Numbered from the stretch's first letter, positions 15,632-25,651 are shown. The stretch: 64,000 nt of DNA from Akkermansia muciniphila (GCF_018709685.1 NZ_JABDHQ010000003.1:166419-230418), one strand, 5' to 3'. The notes: a model not told the origin generated them from the letters alone. Translations and numbers: made by a program.

Positions 15632-16627
15632 TTAAAGGCTCCGGCCGCCGAACTTGGACAATTTCACGGGATGGAGGTACAGGTAGTCCTCCGGAAAGGA
15701 GCCAAGCAGTTTGCCGATGTCTCCGGCGGAAGAGGAAACCAGCCCGTCAATGACGCCGCTCATGGCCTCAAAGTGGTCCGGATCCTGCGGGAACCAGACG
15801 TTGCCGGACTTGTACTGCGTGTCTTCCAGCGTGGCCAGGCGTGTTTCCGGAAGAAGCTGCAGCGCCGTGGGGATAGCCAGCTCCACAAACATGTTCCACG
15901 CGAAAAACACTTCAAGAATCCAGCAAAAGTCGTCAAACTTCCCTTTCGGGATACAGAGAATATCCGAATAGCCAAAGACGACGGGGTAGGAATACGGGTA
16001 CTTTTTAATCTTGTGCTTCCAATGGTTCAGGAGATGCCAGATTCTGCCCTTCAGCACTTTCCAGTTGGCATGAATGCCGCCCCCGGGATTCCACTTGGGC
16101 ATGAACATGCGCACGCGGGACAGTTCGTCATGCTGCATGAGGTTTCTGGATTTCAGAATCCGCCGGGCTTCTTCATAGGATGGAACATTTTTATTCACGC
16201 TCTCCGCATCAAGACCGGCGGGAGCCATGGAAAAACGGTGGGCTTCCACCGTGCCCCGGTAGCACAGTGGCAGGGAAACGTCCACAAATCCGTCAAGGTA
16301 GCACGTGTCGTCCCCCCGGATTCCCAGCAGGGACGCCGTGGAAAACTCGTCAAACTCCGGGTTCAGCAGAAGGTCGTCTCCTATGATGAGGACATGGTCG
16401 CCGTCCAACGCCTTGATTCTCTCCCGCGCCTGTAAAATATAATGGTAAAATTGGAAGGAATTGCCGAATACCGGACATACGTCCGGATCATCCCCCTTGT
16501 AATAGGGCATTAATTGAAGCAACGCGGAGAAACGCCCTGAATAAATCTCCCTGATGACCGGAATATTGCGGTTATACTGGTGGTTGAACAACACAACGAG
16601 AGCCGTTTTCTGGGGAGGGGTGTCCAT
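15632..16627 (-). CDS. glycosyltransferase-like protein of surface-sugar cluster
   Basis: A 331-residue soluble protein. The N-terminus KTALVVLFNHQYNRNIPVI and the later VLIIGDDLLLNPEF suggest a GT-A nucleotide-sugar fold with a DD metal site. No family name can be given. The middle has a basic Trp-rich region (GRIWHLLNHWKHKIKKYP). It starts the minus-strand run that continues with the UGM-like gene. Confidence 0.5.
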   Translation of the reverse strand: MDTPPQKTALVVLFNHQYNRNIPVIREIYSGRFSALLQLMPYYKGDDPDVCPVFGNSFQFYHYILQARERIKALDGDHVLIIGDDLLLNPEFDEFSTASLLGIRGDDTCYLDGFVDVSLPLCYRGTVEAHRFSMAPAGLDAESVNKNVPSYEEARRILKSRNLMQHDELSRVRMFMPKWNPGGGIHANWKVLKGRIWHLLNHWKHKIKKYPYSYPVVFGYSDILCIPKGKFDDFCWILEVFFAWNMFVELAIPTALQLLPETRLATLEDTQYKSGNVWFPQDPDHFEAMSGVIDGLVSSSAGDIGKLLGSFPEDYLYLHPVKLSKFGGRSL

Positions 16628-17060
16628 CGTACTTCAGATAGGGGAAACAATCCGCGCACTCCAACGTAAAGAATTGAAAAAACTAAGATTGCACACTAAA
16701 AACATGCGCCATTGAAATGGCTTCAGGGATAACAGTACGGATTTGCAAACCGGCGGCAAGCCATAAATTTGGGAAAGAGCATTTAAGACAAATTCTCCCC
16801 GGTATTTCCGGACGCCGGAGGCCTTCAGCGCGGAGGCTGTTTCTGAAAAATATAGCCGGAAATTCCCCCTCACATGCGTTTCAGGGGAATATTTTAAAAT
16901 CCGGAAGATACTTGTTTCCATAATGTTGCGCCTAGAAGTCCACGGAAGGTATCTGATGGCGTCCCGTTTGGAAACGGTTTCCTTCTCCATGGAACGGATT
17001 GCAAATCCGTCCATGAAATACCGCTGCCGCGCCCCGGAAACAAACCCTTTTCCGGACAAA
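16628..17060. other. gap of about 430 bp without a confident gene
   Basis: A minus-strand ORF of up to 147 residues crosses this gap, with an internal ATG giving 95 residues that ends 6 bp before the 16627 start codon. It has no recognisable motif, and its longest version begins inside the ahcY terminator. I treat the gap as the promoter and leader region of the sugar cluster. Confidence 0.4.
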
Positions 17061-17103
17061 TAAAAAAGCTGTTCCACCGGGAGGGCTCTCCCGATGAAAC
17101 AGC
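17061..17103 (-). terminator. rho-independent terminator of the metK-ahcY unit
   Basis: On the minus strand GCTGTT ... AACAGC closes an extended hairpin with a GGGAG/CTCCC inner stem (17068-17103), followed by TTTTTT (17067-17062). It starts 24 bp after the ahcY stop codon. Confidence 0.85.
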
Positions 17104-17127
17104 CGGAAAACGCAGAAATCCGCCAGC

Positions 17128-18543
17128 CTAATATCTGTAAAAGTCGGGCTTGTACGGCCCTTCCACCGGGACGCCGATGTAGTCCGCCTGTTCCGGACGC
17201 AGAACCGTGAGCTTGCAGCCGATCTTGCCGAGATGCAGGCGGGCCACTTCCTCATCCAGCACCTTGGGCAGCACTTCCACGCCCGCGGGACGGTTTTCAC
17301 GGGTATTCCACAGTTCCAGCTGGGCCAGCACCTGGTTGGCGAAGCTGTTAGACATCACGAAGCTGGGATGCCCGGTAGCGCAGCCCAGGTTGACCAGGCG
17401 CCCTTCCGCCAGCAGGTACAGGCTGTTGCCGGAGGGGAACGTGTAGCGGTCCACCTGCGGCTTGATGTTGAGGTGCTTGATGCCGGGATAGGTCTGAAGC
17501 TTGTGTACCTCTATTTCATTGTCGAAGTGGCCGATGTTGCACACAATAGCCTGGTCCTTCATCTTTTCCATGTGTTCCACCCGGATGATGCCGCAGTTGC
17601 CCGTAGTGGTCACGTAAATATCCGCCCAGCCCAGGGTGTCTTCCACCGTCAGCACGCGGTAGCCTTCCATGGCGGCCTGAAGGGCGCAGATGGGGTCTAC
17701 TTCCGTCACCACCACCTGGGCGCCCATGCCGCGCAGGGACTGGGCACAGCCCTTGCCCACGTCTCCATAGCCGCAGACGACGGCCACCTTCCCGGCGATC
17801 ATGACGTCCGTGGCGCGCTTGATGCCGTCCACCAGGGATTCACGGCACCCGTACAGGTTGTCAAACTTGGACTTGGTCACGGAATCATTCACGTTAATGG
17901 CCGGAATCAGCAGGCGGCCCGCGGCCTGCATCTGGTACAAGCGGTGCACGCCCGTGGTCGTTTCCTCGGAAACGCCCTTCAGCTCAGGCAGCCAGCGGTG
18001 GAAAATGCCCGGCGTTTCCGCGGCGATCTTTTTCAGGAGGTCCTTGATGACTTCCTCTTCTTCCGATTCTGACGGGGTATTCACCCAGCCGGAGCCTTCC
18101 TCCATCTCATACCCGCGGTGAATGAGCAGGGTGGCGTCCCCGCCATCGTCCACAATCAGCTGCGGGCCCAGGCCGTCCGGAAAGTTCATGGCCTTCCAGG
18201 TGCAGTCCCAGTATTCCCGGAGCGTTTCCCCCTTCCAGGCGAACACGGGCGTGCCGGATTCCGCAATGGCGGCGGCGGCATGGTCCTGGGTGGAAAAGAT
18301 ATTGCAGCTGGCCCAGCGGACTGTGGCGCCCAGGGCCGTCAGCGTTTCAATCAGCACAGCCGTCTGCACCGTCATGTGCAGGGAGCCCATGATGCGCACG
18401 CCCTCCAGAGGCTTTGCGGCGGCGTACTTTTCACGCACGGCCATCAGGCCGGGCATTTCATGTTCCGCGATGTCCAGTTCCTTGCGTCCGAAATCCGCCA
18501 GGCTGATATCGCGCACCTTGTAATGTTCCGTTTCTGAAAACAT
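17128..18543 (-). CDS. ahcY: S-adenosylhomocysteinase
   Basis: A 471-residue NAD-dependent enzyme that splits S-adenosylhomocysteine into adenosine and homocysteine, removing the product inhibitor of methyltransferases. Visible: the substrate block [16 protein letters not shown], the catalytic [18 protein letters not shown], the NAD fold [19 protein letters not shown], and the conserved C-terminus ending KPDFYRY. It has the insertion around residues 140-165 seen in the longer bacterial enzymes. It lies 22 bp downstream of metK on the same strand and is followed by a terminator, so the two form one SAM-cycle transcription unit. Confidence 0.97.
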   Translation of the reverse strand: MFSETEHYKVRDISLADFGRKELDIAEHEMPGLMAVREKYAAAKPLEGVRIMGSLHMTVQTAVLIETLTALGATVRWASCNIFSTQDHAAAAIAESGTPVFAWKGETLREYWDCTWKAMNFPDGLGPQLIVDDGGDATLLIHRGYEMEEGSGWVNTPSESEEEEVIKDLLKKIAAETPGIFHRWLPELKGVSEETTTGVHRLYQMQAAGRLLIPAINVNDSVTKSKFDNLYGCRESLVDGIKRATDVMIAGKVAVVCGYGDVGKGCAQSLRGMGAQVVVTEVDPICALQAAMEGYRVLTVEDTLGWADIYVTTTGNCGIIRVEHMEKMKDQAIVCNIGHFDNEIEVHKLQTYPGIKHLNIKPQVDRYTFPSGNSLYLLAEGRLVNLGCATGHPSFVMSNSFANQVLAQLELWNTRENRPAGVEVLPKVLDEEVARLHLGKIGCKLTVLRPEQADYIGVPVEGPYKPDFYRY

Positions 18544-18565
18544 GTCTGTAAACGTTGTCGTAGGA

Positions 18566-19750
18566 TTAATGAAGAAGTTGTTTCAGGGAGGCCAGGCGCT
18601 TTTCGTCCAGTTGTTCCCAGGGAAGCTCCGGATTGGTGAAATGCCCGTAATGCGTCGTCTTCCGGTAAATGGGCCGCAGCAGGTCAAGTTGTTCCACCAT
18701 GTCTGCGGGCTTGAAGGAGAAAATGCCTTCCAGAGCGTTTTCAATGGCTTTTTCCTCTACCTTCCCGGTACCGAAGGTATCCACCCGGATGGAAACGGGG
18801 GTGGGGTAGCCGATGGCGTAGGCCACCTGCAATTCACACTTGTCCGCCAGCCCGGCGGCCACGATATGCTTGGCAACCCAGCGGCACATGTACGCCGCGG
18901 AGCGGTCCACCTTGGACGGGTCCTTCCCGGAGAAGGCGCCGCCGCCGTGACGGCCCATGCCGCCGTACGTGTCTACAATGATCTTGCGGCCCGTCAGGCC
19001 GGAATCCCCATGGGGACCGCCTACCACGAACTTCCCCGTGGGATTGATGAAGTACTCCGTCCTGTCATCCAGCAGTTCCGCAGGAAGCACGTTTTTAATG
19101 AGTTTGACGCAGTAATTGTAAATCGTATCATGGTCCACTTCCTCCGTGTGCTGGGTGGAAATGACCACATTCTCAATATGCACAGGGCGTCCTGCATCGT
19201 CATACGCCACGGCCACCTGGGACTTGCAGTCCGGGCGCAGCCAGTCCACATGCCCGCGCTTGCGGCGCTTGGCCAGTTCAATGAGCAGCTTGTGCGCGAA
19301 CACGATAGGGGCCGGAAGCAATTCCGGAGTTTCATTCGTGGCGAAGCCGAACATGATGCCCTGGTCCCCGGCGCCCTGTTCCGCGTGGCCCTTGCCCTCC
19401 GCCTCCCGGGCGTCCACGCCCTGGGCGATATCCGGAGACTGTTCCGTCAGCAGGTTCGTGAAAAAGACGGTATCCGCATGGAAAACGTCGTCGTCCTGCC
19501 GGTTGCAGTACCCGATCTCCCGGATGGCCTGGCGGGCGATTTTTTCCGGATTGATCACGGCCTTGGTCGTCAGTTCTCCGGCAATGATGACCATGTTGCT
19601 CTTCACCAAAGTTTCGCACGCGACGCGGCTAGTTTTGTCTTGAGCCAGGCAGGCGTCTAAAATAGAGTCGGAAATGTAGTCGGCCACCTTGTCCGGATGG
19701 CCTTCTCCAACGGATTCCGACGTGAAGATGTGAGGGCTGTTCTTACTCAT
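18566..19750 (-). CDS. metK: S-adenosylmethionine synthetase
   Basis: A 394-residue enzyme making SAM from methionine and ATP. Visible: [21 protein letters not shown] at the N-terminus (methionine and ATP site), [16 protein letters not shown], and [21 protein letters not shown] followed by [19 protein letters not shown], which form the phosphate-binding loops. Length is normal. It is the first gene of the unit with ahcY and is divergent from an ArsR-methyltransferase fusion gene, with only 37 bp between the two start codons. Confidence 0.97.
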   Translation of the reverse strand: MSKNSPHIFTSESVGEGHPDKVADYISDSILDACLAQDKTSRVACETLVKSNMVIIAGELTTKAVINPEKIARQAIREIGYCNRQDDDVFHADTVFFTNLLTEQSPDIAQGVDAREAEGKGHAEQGAGDQGIMFGFATNETPELLPAPIVFAHKLLIELAKRRKRGHVDWLRPDCKSQVAVAYDDAGRPVHIENVVISTQHTEEVDHDTIYNYCVKLIKNVLPAELLDDRTEYFINPTGKFVVGGPHGDSGLTGRKIIVDTYGGMGRHGGGAFSGKDPSKVDRSAAYMCRWVAKHIVAAGLADKCELQVAYAIGYPTPVSIRVDTFGTGKVEEKAIENALEGIFSFKPADMVEQLDLLRPIYRKTTHYGHFTNPELPWEQLDEKRLASLKQLLH

Positions 19751-19766
19751 ATCGATAAATCTCGAT
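19751..19766. promoter_or_regulatory. candidate operator between metK and the ArsR-family gene
   Basis: ATCGA-N6-TCGAT is a perfect 16-bp dyad immediately upstream of metK; flanking ATATC (19749-19753) and GATAT (19772-19776) form a second, wider pair. In a 37-bp divergent gap this is the obvious place for the neighbouring regulator to bind. Binding is inferred. Confidence 0.5.
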
Positions 19767-19787
19767 GCGTTGATATATTATTCTACC

Positions 19788-20705
19788 ATGAAGTCAATCC
19801 TAAAAACGCTCAAACTCCTGACGGACCCCACCCGCCTGCGCATCATCAACGTTCTGAATGAAGAATCCCTGAGCGTTGCGGAGCTTCAGGAAATCCTCGG
19901 CATGGGGCAGAGCCGCATCTCCACCCAGCTCGCCCAGCTCCGGCAGGAAGGAGTGGTGGAAGACACACGCTCCGGAAAAAACGTTTTTTACACCCTTTCC
20001 CTGGCCAACGACCTGCACAACGTAGCCCTGAAAGCCTGCGAGGAACTACCGGAAGCGGAAACGGACAAAAAGGCCCTCCAGGTCATCCTGGACAAGCGCA
20101 AGAACCGCACGCAGGCCTACTTTGACGAAGTGGTGTGCCGTCTGGGCAAAAATTACGCGCCGGGCCGTTCCTGGAAGGCGCTGGCCGGAGCCCTGCTCCG
20201 CATCCTGAACTATGACGTGGTGGCGGACCTGGGCGCCGGGGAAGGCTTCGTCTCCCAGCTCATTTCCCCCAGCGCCAAGCAGGTGATTGCCGTGGACAAC
20301 TCCCCCAGCATGGTGGAACTGGGGCAGGAGCTGGCGCGCAAGCACGGGCTGGACAATCTGGAATACCGCCTGGGCGACATTGAAGCGCCGCCCATTGAGC
20401 CCGGCACCGTGGACCTGGCCCTGCTCAGCCAGGCCCTGCACCATGCGCAAAAACCTGTCAGGGCCCTGGAGGCCGCATGGAACATCCTGAAACCGGGCGG
20501 ATGCCTGGTGGTGCTGGACCTGCTCCAGCACGGGCAGGAGGAAGCGCGGGACCTGTACGCGGACCGCTGGCTGGGGTTCACGCCCGCCGCGCTGGAAAGC
20601 ATGCTCAAGGAAGCCGGATTCCGGAACATCCATACGGACATTGTGGACCGGGAGCCGGAACCGCCCCACTTCCAGACCCTGATGGCGGCGGCCTGGAAGC
20701 CGTGA
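19788..20705 (+). CDS. ArsR-family regulator fused to a SAM-dependent methyltransferase domain (SahR-like)
   Basis: A 305-residue protein from the ATG at 19788. Residues 1-90 are an ArsR winged helix: LTDPTRLRIINVLNEESLSV, then MGQSRISTQLAQLRQEGVV as recognition helix. Residues about 115-305 are a class I methyltransferase fold: motif I VADLGAGEGFVSQL, acidic loop VIAVDNSPSMVELG, and LKPGGCLVVLDLLQHGQ. There is no ArsR-type metal Cys pair. In proteobacteria SahR has this architecture, senses S-adenosylhomocysteine and controls methionine-cycle genes. Here it faces metK-ahcY across a short gap with a palindrome, which supports the same role, though direct methylation activity remains possible. 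Confidence 0.85.
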   Translation: MKSILKTLKLLTDPTRLRIINVLNEESLSVAELQEILGMGQSRISTQLAQLRQEGVVEDTRSGKNVFYTLSLANDLHNVALKACEELPEAETDKKALQVILDKRKNRTQAYFDEVVCRLGKNYAPGRSWKALAGALLRILNYDVVADLGAGEGFVSQLISPSAKQVIAVDNSPSMVELGQELARKHGLDNLEYRLGDIEAPPIEPGTVDLALLSQALHHAQKPVRALEAAWNILKPGGCLVVLDLLQHGQEEARDLYADRWLGFTPAALESMLKEAGFRNIHTDIVDREPEPPHFQTLMAAAWKP

Positions 20706-20805
20706 AAAACAGGCCCCCAATCATTTTCCGGCCTGTAATTACCAATAAAAACGGACAAGCCGTTCAATTTCAGACAAAATGCTGTGGGAAAGCCGCTCAG
20801 CAGAT

Positions 20806-21564
20806 ATGAGCGTTAAATCCGCACTAATCATTTCAGGCGGCGTTCTTGCATTTGCCCTGGGCGTTTACCGGATAGCCTCCCCGCGGGAACCCTCTCCGGA
20901 AGAACTGTACCGGCAATACATGGAGCTTTCCCCCTTTGAACAGTTTGAACAGAAGGAAGAACTGCTGAAAAAAGCGGCGCAGGCCAGCTATGTTCCCGCC
21001 ATGCGCCAGATGGCGGATCATAATTTCCTCTCCAAAAGCGATCTTAAACCCGATGAATACAATTACTGGATTAAAAAAGCGGCGGACCACGGAAATCCGC
21101 AGGCCCAGTATGAAGCTTTCACGGAATGCGTCTCGGAGAACGCTTCTGAAATCTTTTCCTACCTGGTACAGGCTGACAGGCAGTCCTACGCTCCCGCCTC
21201 CCTGGAACTGGGACGGTTGCATGCCTGTGGAGCCGAGGAATACGGCATCATGCGGGATGAAGGTAAAGCCATGGAGTTTTATCAGAAAGCCGCTGCCCTG
21301 AATCATCCGGAAGCCCTTTATCTGCTTTATCTGATGGAAAAACTGGAAATTCCGTCCAGGGAGGAAGCGAAACGGCACCCGGACGCCTATGCCCGCTATC
21401 TTCAACAGGCGCAACAGCAGAAAGCGTTCCCGATCATGCCTCCCTGCATGGACGGGGAAGATCCCCGGAACTGCCAATCCGAGGGGCGTATCAGGGAGGT
21501 GCTAAAAACCTACCTGCCGCAGAACCCGAAAGCTGTTGAATGGATTCAAAAAAGCTACAGGTAA
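20806..21564 (+). CDS. membrane-anchored Sel1/TPR-like repeat protein
   Basis: A 252-residue protein from the ATG at 20806 (an upstream in-frame start adds nine residues). One N-terminal membrane segment (about residues 4-22) is followed by helical repeats of Sel1 type, seen in LKKAAQASYVPAMRQMA, WIKKAADHGNPQAQYEAF and FYQKAAALNHPEALYLLYLM. Such repeats usually bind partner proteins in the envelope. The specific function is unknown. It lies 100 bp after the ArsR-family gene on the same strand and converges with the next gene at 21578. Confidence 0.7.
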   Translation: MSVKSALIISGGVLAFALGVYRIASPREPSPEELYRQYMELSPFEQFEQKEELLKKAAQASYVPAMRQMADHNFLSKSDLKPDEYNYWIKKAADHGNPQAQYEAFTECVSENASEIFSYLVQADRQSYAPASLELGRLHACGAEEYGIMRDEGKAMEFYQKAAALNHPEALYLLYLMEKLEIPSREEAKRHPDAYARYLQQAQQQKAFPIMPPCMDGEDPRNCQSEGRIREVLKTYLPQNPKAVEWIQKSYR

Positions 21565-21577
21565 AAAATGATAGGTC

Positions 21578-22180
21578 TTACTCCCGGTCCTCTGGAGTCC
21601 TTTCCGCGGGAAAGGGGCGTTTGCCGGATTGCAGGGCCTCCCGCACTTCCCGGACAATGTCCATCATCTGCTCCGGGGACAGTTCCTCCTTGCCTTCCAC
21701 CTCTTCATCCACCAGCGCTTTCATCTCTTCCAGAAGATGCTCCGGCTCCAGACGGTAATTGAGCAATACCCGGAAAAGCTCCCTTCCGGCCTCCTGCAAG
21801 GGAACCGGGGGGAAATCCTTCACGCTTTTCAAATCTTTCTCTTCAAAGGAATTCAGGAGTCCGGCATAACGGCGGAACGCGCGCTTGAATTCCTCCGGGC
21901 ACCCGGCCATGTCTACCGTGGCAAGATACCGGCGGAAGGAAATCTCCGCCGTCAGGTGAAGGGCGTCCTCCCCCGTGGATTGCGCCAGCCAGGTCTCCTT
22001 CTGCTTCAAATGCACGAGCAGAAGGGCCTTCCGCATGGCTTCCCGCTGTTTGCCCTTAGGGCCCTTCTTCAATTTGACCAGGTCCAGGTCCAGCTCCGCG
22101 GCATCGGGGCTTGCCACATCCTGGGCCGGAGACACTCCGAGGACCGCTGCCATCAGGACAAACGGCAGCCACTTCCCCAT
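21578..22180 (-). CDS. secreted hypothetical protein
   Basis: A 200-residue protein starting at the ATG at 22180 (MGKWLPFVLMAAVLGVSPAQ), which gives a clean signal peptide cut near AQDVA. The mature part is highly charged and helical, with basic (KLKKGPKGKQREAMRKALL) and acidic (LVDEEVEGKEELSPEQMM) blocks. There are no Cys pairs or catalytic motifs. No family recognised. Its 3' end is 13 bp from the convergent Sel1-like gene. Confidence 0.6.
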   Translation of the reverse strand: MGKWLPFVLMAAVLGVSPAQDVASPDAAELDLDLVKLKKGPKGKQREAMRKALLLVHLKQKETWLAQSTGEDALHLTAEISFRRYLATVDMAGCPEEFKRAFRRYAGLLNSFEEKDLKSVKDFPPVPLQEAGRELFRVLLNYRLEPEHLLEEMKALVDEEVEGKEELSPEQMMDIVREVREALQSGKRPFPAERTPEDRE

Positions 22181-22356
22181 GCATTCCCGGATATGGACCA
22201 TTGCGGTCAGCAATTACATGAAAAGAGCCGCAAAAGCAATCCAAATCCAACGGCTCCCGGACGCGGAGGCCATCCGTGCCCGGAGAACCGCCAGAGCGCG
22301 CTTCATGCCATCCGGGGAGATTGACGGAAAGGCGGCCGTATGAGAAAAAGCGGTCT

Positions 22357-23001
22357 ATGCTATTCGCAGTAGTGATTTTCCTTTCCGTGGTCGTGCTCGG
22401 CGTCATTGCCGCGCTACGCTTCACCAAGGGCGTCATTCCGCTGCGCACTTATGAATCGCGCGAGCTGCCGGGCTTCCCCGGCCCCACGGGACTGATCCGG
22501 CGCCTGGACGGCGCGGAAAAACGCCAGAGGAAACTGGCGGAGGCCCGTTTTCCCGGCGTGGATGAAAACGGCCTCATCAGCCTGCCCCCCGCGTGGGAGG
22601 GCAAGGTGACTGCGGGAAGGCTGGCCTGTGTGGCCCACACCTGGGCCATGAGCAGCCTGGTCAGGGAAGACCCTGCGGCGGCCAAGGTCCGCAAGACCGC
22701 CTCCGGCCGCGCCACGATGATCCCCTTCTTCACGGCGCTCATCCTGCTGGGGATGCTGGCAACCGGGCTGTTGAAGTTCCAGGTTGCGCTGGCTATCGGG
22801 CTGGCCTGCTGGGCCTTTTTCACCTTCTCCGCCCTTCCCTCCCAGTTCCGTGAATGGAAAGCGGCGGAAATAGCCAAGTCAGGGCTGAAAGAGGCAGGAC
22901 TGTGGCCCTTGCTGCCCTCTGACGCCATGGCGGTGGACCAATGCCTGAAGGCGCTGTCATGGTGCAATGTGGCGGGATTCCGGCGCATTCTGCCCAGATA
23001 G
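22357..23001 (+). CDS. membrane protein resembling an inactive YugP-type metallopeptidase
   Basis: A 214-residue protein from the ATG at 22357, with an N-terminal membrane segment (LFAVVIFLSVVVLGVIAAL) and two further ones around residues 125-165. The order of blocks resembles neutral zinc metallopeptidases of the YugP family: a CVAHTWAM block where YugP has an HExGH motif, then paired hydrophobic segments, then LPSQFREWKAAEIAKSGLKEAGL matching the YugP pattern LPxEFxAS..A...L...G. The catalytic Glu and second His of HExxH are missing. If related, it is a pseudo-protease. The alignment was made by eye only. Confidence 0.55.
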   Translation: MLFAVVIFLSVVVLGVIAALRFTKGVIPLRTYESRELPGFPGPTGLIRRLDGAEKRQRKLAEARFPGVDENGLISLPPAWEGKVTAGRLACVAHTWAMSSLVREDPAAAKVRKTASGRATMIPFFTALILLGMLATGLLKFQVALAIGLACWAFFTFSALPSQFREWKAAEIAKSGLKEAGLWPLLPSDAMAVDQCLKALSWCNVAGFRRILPR

Positions 23002-23122
23002 GAAAGAGCCGTGGCGGCGGCGCGCATTTTTCCGGCTAATCCGGCTTTTGAGAGAAAAAAACTTGAAACGGGGGTGCGGGTAACCCACTCTTCCAACGTC
23101 GTCAAAATTCACTCTCTTCTGC

Positions 23123-24604
23123 ATGAACGAGTCCGCCAACCCAATCATCAAGTACTTTTCCGAGTTCAAAATCCTAAAAACCGTATCCAAAGATTTCTGG
23201 CTCACCAACGTCGTCCAGTTCTTCGACGGCATGGCCTACTTCTCCCTGATTACGGTATTCGTCCTCTACCTGACGGACTATTGCAGCTTCAACGATGCGG
23301 ACGCGGCCCTGTGGGTGGGGCTGTACACCCTGTTCATCTCCGCCTTCGTCTTTGCGGTGGGCTCCATTTGCGACATCATCGGCATACGGCGCACGTACCT
23401 GATCGGATTCATCATCCTCATCGTCGGGCGTCTCATCATGGGCTTCGGGCCGGACCTCAGCCCCACCGTGGACTCCGGGAGGCTGGTGGTCATGACAGGG
23501 ATTCTGATCATGTCCTTCGGCACGGCGTTCATGTCACCCGTCATCCAGACCTCCATCCGGCGCTTCGCCCCGCTGAATGCGCGCGCCACGGGGTTCAATA
23601 TCTATTACCTGCTGATGAACATCGCCGCCGTGATCGCGAACGTGTTCCTGATTGAATTCTTCCGCAAGCACTTCGGCGCCGTGGACGGCGGCTACTGGAT
23701 CATCAACTTCGGCACGCTGATGGTGCTGCTGGGCTGCATCACCACCCGCTTCATTGACGAAGACAACTACGCGGAACCCAGTGAAAAGGAGGCCAACCTG
23801 AAAGCGCCCCTCCGGCGGCCCCTGCAGCTTTTCCGGGAAGTGTGGAAGGAATCCGCCTTCCGCAAGCTCATCCTCTTCCTGGTGCTGACCATGGGCGTGC
23901 GCATCGTCTTCACGCTGCAATTCCTGGTCATGCCCAAATACTACGTCCGCACCCTGTATGATGACTTTGCCATCGGCTCCATCAATGCCATCAACCCGGC
24001 TATCATCGTCTCCGGCCTCATTTTGCTCATTCCGGTGCTGGGACGCTTCTCCACCGTCAGCCTCATGATCGTGGGCATGTCCATCTCCGCCTTTTCCCTC
24101 GTCTTCATGGCCATTCCCATTGAATGGTACTATGTGGTGCCCGGCATTGAAACGCGCTCCCAGGCGTATCTGGTAGCCATTGTGACGCAAATTCTGGTAT
24201 TCGCGTTCGGGGAACTGCTGTTCTCCCCGCGCTTCTCGGAATATGTGGCCCGCGTAGCGCCCAAGGACAAGGTGGCCTCCTACATGTCCCTGGCGGCGCT
24301 GCCCATGTTCATCGCCAAGCCCATCAACGGCATCATCGGAGGCCTGCTCGTCGCCTACCTCTGCTATGACGGCATCTGCGCCAAGATGGATACCGGGCAC
24401 ATCGGCTTCTGGGATTCACCCGAATTCATGTGGACCATTTACCTGGCCATGGCCGTCATCAGCCCCATCGCCATCATCCTGACCCGCAAGACCATCACCT
24501 CCGACCACCCGGAGGAAGACGCGGACTCCCCGCCCATTGCGGCCATTGAGACGGAAATGGACCCTGCCGTCACGGCGGAAGAACTCACGGAAGCCAACTC
24601 CTAA
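23123..24604 (+). CDS. MFS transporter
   Basis: A 493-residue integral membrane protein with about 12 predicted membrane helices in two halves around a central cytosolic loop (about residues 215-245, DEDNYAEPSEKEANLKAPLRR). An MFS motif A-like loop is seen in SICDIIGIRRTYLIGF. The C-terminal tail of about 35 residues is acidic. The overall look is nearest to peptide or small-solute MFS families, but the substrate is not predictable. It is followed 12 bp later by an ankyrin protein, so the two are probably co-transcribed. Confidence 0.8.
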   Translation: MNESANPIIKYFSEFKILKTVSKDFWLTNVVQFFDGMAYFSLITVFVLYLTDYCSFNDADAALWVGLYTLFISAFVFAVGSICDIIGIRRTYLIGFIILIVGRLIMGFGPDLSPTVDSGRLVVMTGILIMSFGTAFMSPVIQTSIRRFAPLNARATGFNIYYLLMNIAAVIANVFLIEFFRKHFGAVDGGYWIINFGTLMVLLGCITTRFIDEDNYAEPSEKEANLKAPLRRPLQLFREVWKESAFRKLILFLVLTMGVRIVFTLQFLVMPKYYVRTLYDDFAIGSINAINPAIIVSGLILLIPVLGRFSTVSLMIVGMSISAFSLVFMAIPIEWYYVVPGIETRSQAYLVAIVTQILVFAFGELLFSPRFSEYVARVAPKDKVASYMSLAALPMFIAKPINGIIGGLLVAYLCYDGICAKMDTGHIGFWDSPEFMWTIYLAMAVISPIAIILTRKTITSDHPEEDADSPPIAAIETEMDPAVTAEELTEANS

Positions 24605-24616
24605 CCTCTCAAGACG

Positions 24617-25651
24617 ATGAACCAGCACACGCGCAACATCATTGTGGATTCCCTCATCCTGGTAGCTTTCAGTTCCATTCTGGGCGGCATCAGCCTGGTG
24701 GTTTCCAAATCCTTCTCCGGAGACCCCAATCCGGCCCTGGACCTCATCACCGTGATGAAAAAGGCGGAGGCCAAGGAAGTCAATGCCTCCTCTGAACAGG
24801 AGGAACAGGAAGCCAGGGTCAAGGGAATGAAGGAGTTCGACCAAACCCTGGAAGAAGGGGAGCAACTGGCGGCGAAGGAAGGAAAAGCCTTCGTCAACAT
24901 GACGGACCCCCACGGCAGGACGCCCGTCATGTGGGTGTGCTACGCCAACTACAACAACATTGAAACCACGCTGAAGCTGGAAGCCAAGCGCGCGCCCTAC
25001 CTGGGACGCCTGCTGGAAGACTCCCGCGTGGAAATCGACCAGAAGGACAAGGACGGATGGACCGCCCTGCACTGGGCCTCTTGGAGCGGGCTGGACCGCC
25101 TGTCCGACATGCTGATTGAAAAGAAAGCGGACATCAATAACCGGGAAGGCAACGGCTTTACGCCGCTGATGCTGGCGGCCATGCGCGGCAACTTCCAGGT
25201 AGCGGCCCTGCTGCTGGAAAAAGGGGCGGACATGAATGCCGTCAACAAATTCGGAAAGAACGCCCTTCAACTGGCGGAGGAAGGGGCTCTGGCCTACCAA
25301 TCCAGCTTTGACCTGACCAAGACGGAAGTTTCCAAAGCTCCGGTGAACACCTTCACGCAGGCTTATGAAAAAGCCGTTGCAGCCCTCTCGCCCGAACACG
25401 CCCCCGAATTCATGGAAGCCATGAGCAAGGCCGTAGGGCGCCAGTCCTTTGTGGAAACGGAGTACGTTCTCCAGCTCATTACGCGCTCCCTGATCTCCAA
25501 AAACCTGCTCACGGAAGAACAGGCCGGAAAATTCAAGGAGGAAATTACCGGAGCCGTAGCGGAAAACTCCCAGATCATTGACGTGCGCGGTGTAGCCTTT
25601 GAACACACTGTGGATATATTAAAGGAGGCGGCTGATAGAAACCATCGATGA
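24617..25651 (+). CDS. membrane-anchored ankyrin-repeat protein
   Basis: A 344-residue protein with one N-terminal membrane segment (about residues 10-30), an acidic helical spacer, and three ankyrin repeats at about 95-215: DPHGRTPVMWVCYANYNNIE, DKDGWTALHWASWSGLDRL and EGNGFTPLMLAAMRGNFQV. The C-terminal 120 residues are helical with no known motif. Ankyrin repeats mediate protein contacts; the partner may be the MFS protein encoded 12 bp upstream. Function unknown. Confidence 0.8.
   Translation: MNQHTRNIIVDSLILVAFSSILGGISLVVSKSFSGDPNPALDLITVMKKAEAKEVNASSEQEEQEARVKGMKEFDQTLEEGEQLAAKEGKAFVNMTDPHGRTPVMWVCYANYNNIETTLKLEAKRAPYLGRLLEDSRVEIDQKDKDGWTALHWASWSGLDRLSDMLIEKKADINNREGNGFTPLMLAAMRGNFQVAALLLEKGADMNAVNKFGKNALQLAEEGALAYQSSFDLTKTEVSKAPVNTFTQAYEKAVAALSPEHAPEFMEAMSKAVGRQSFVETEYVLQLITRSLISKNLLTEEQAGKFKEEITGAVAENSQIIDVRGVAFEHTVDILKEAADRNHR

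Noticed and set aside
14300..16435. Plus-strand ORF of 711 residues across the sugar cluster
   Set aside because: It covers two good minus-strand genes and their gap and has no recognisable domain.
16634..17077. Minus-strand ORF of 147 residues
   Set aside because: Its longest start lies inside the ahcY terminator, it has no recognisable motif, and the shorter version (95 residues) lacks a convincing ribosome site.
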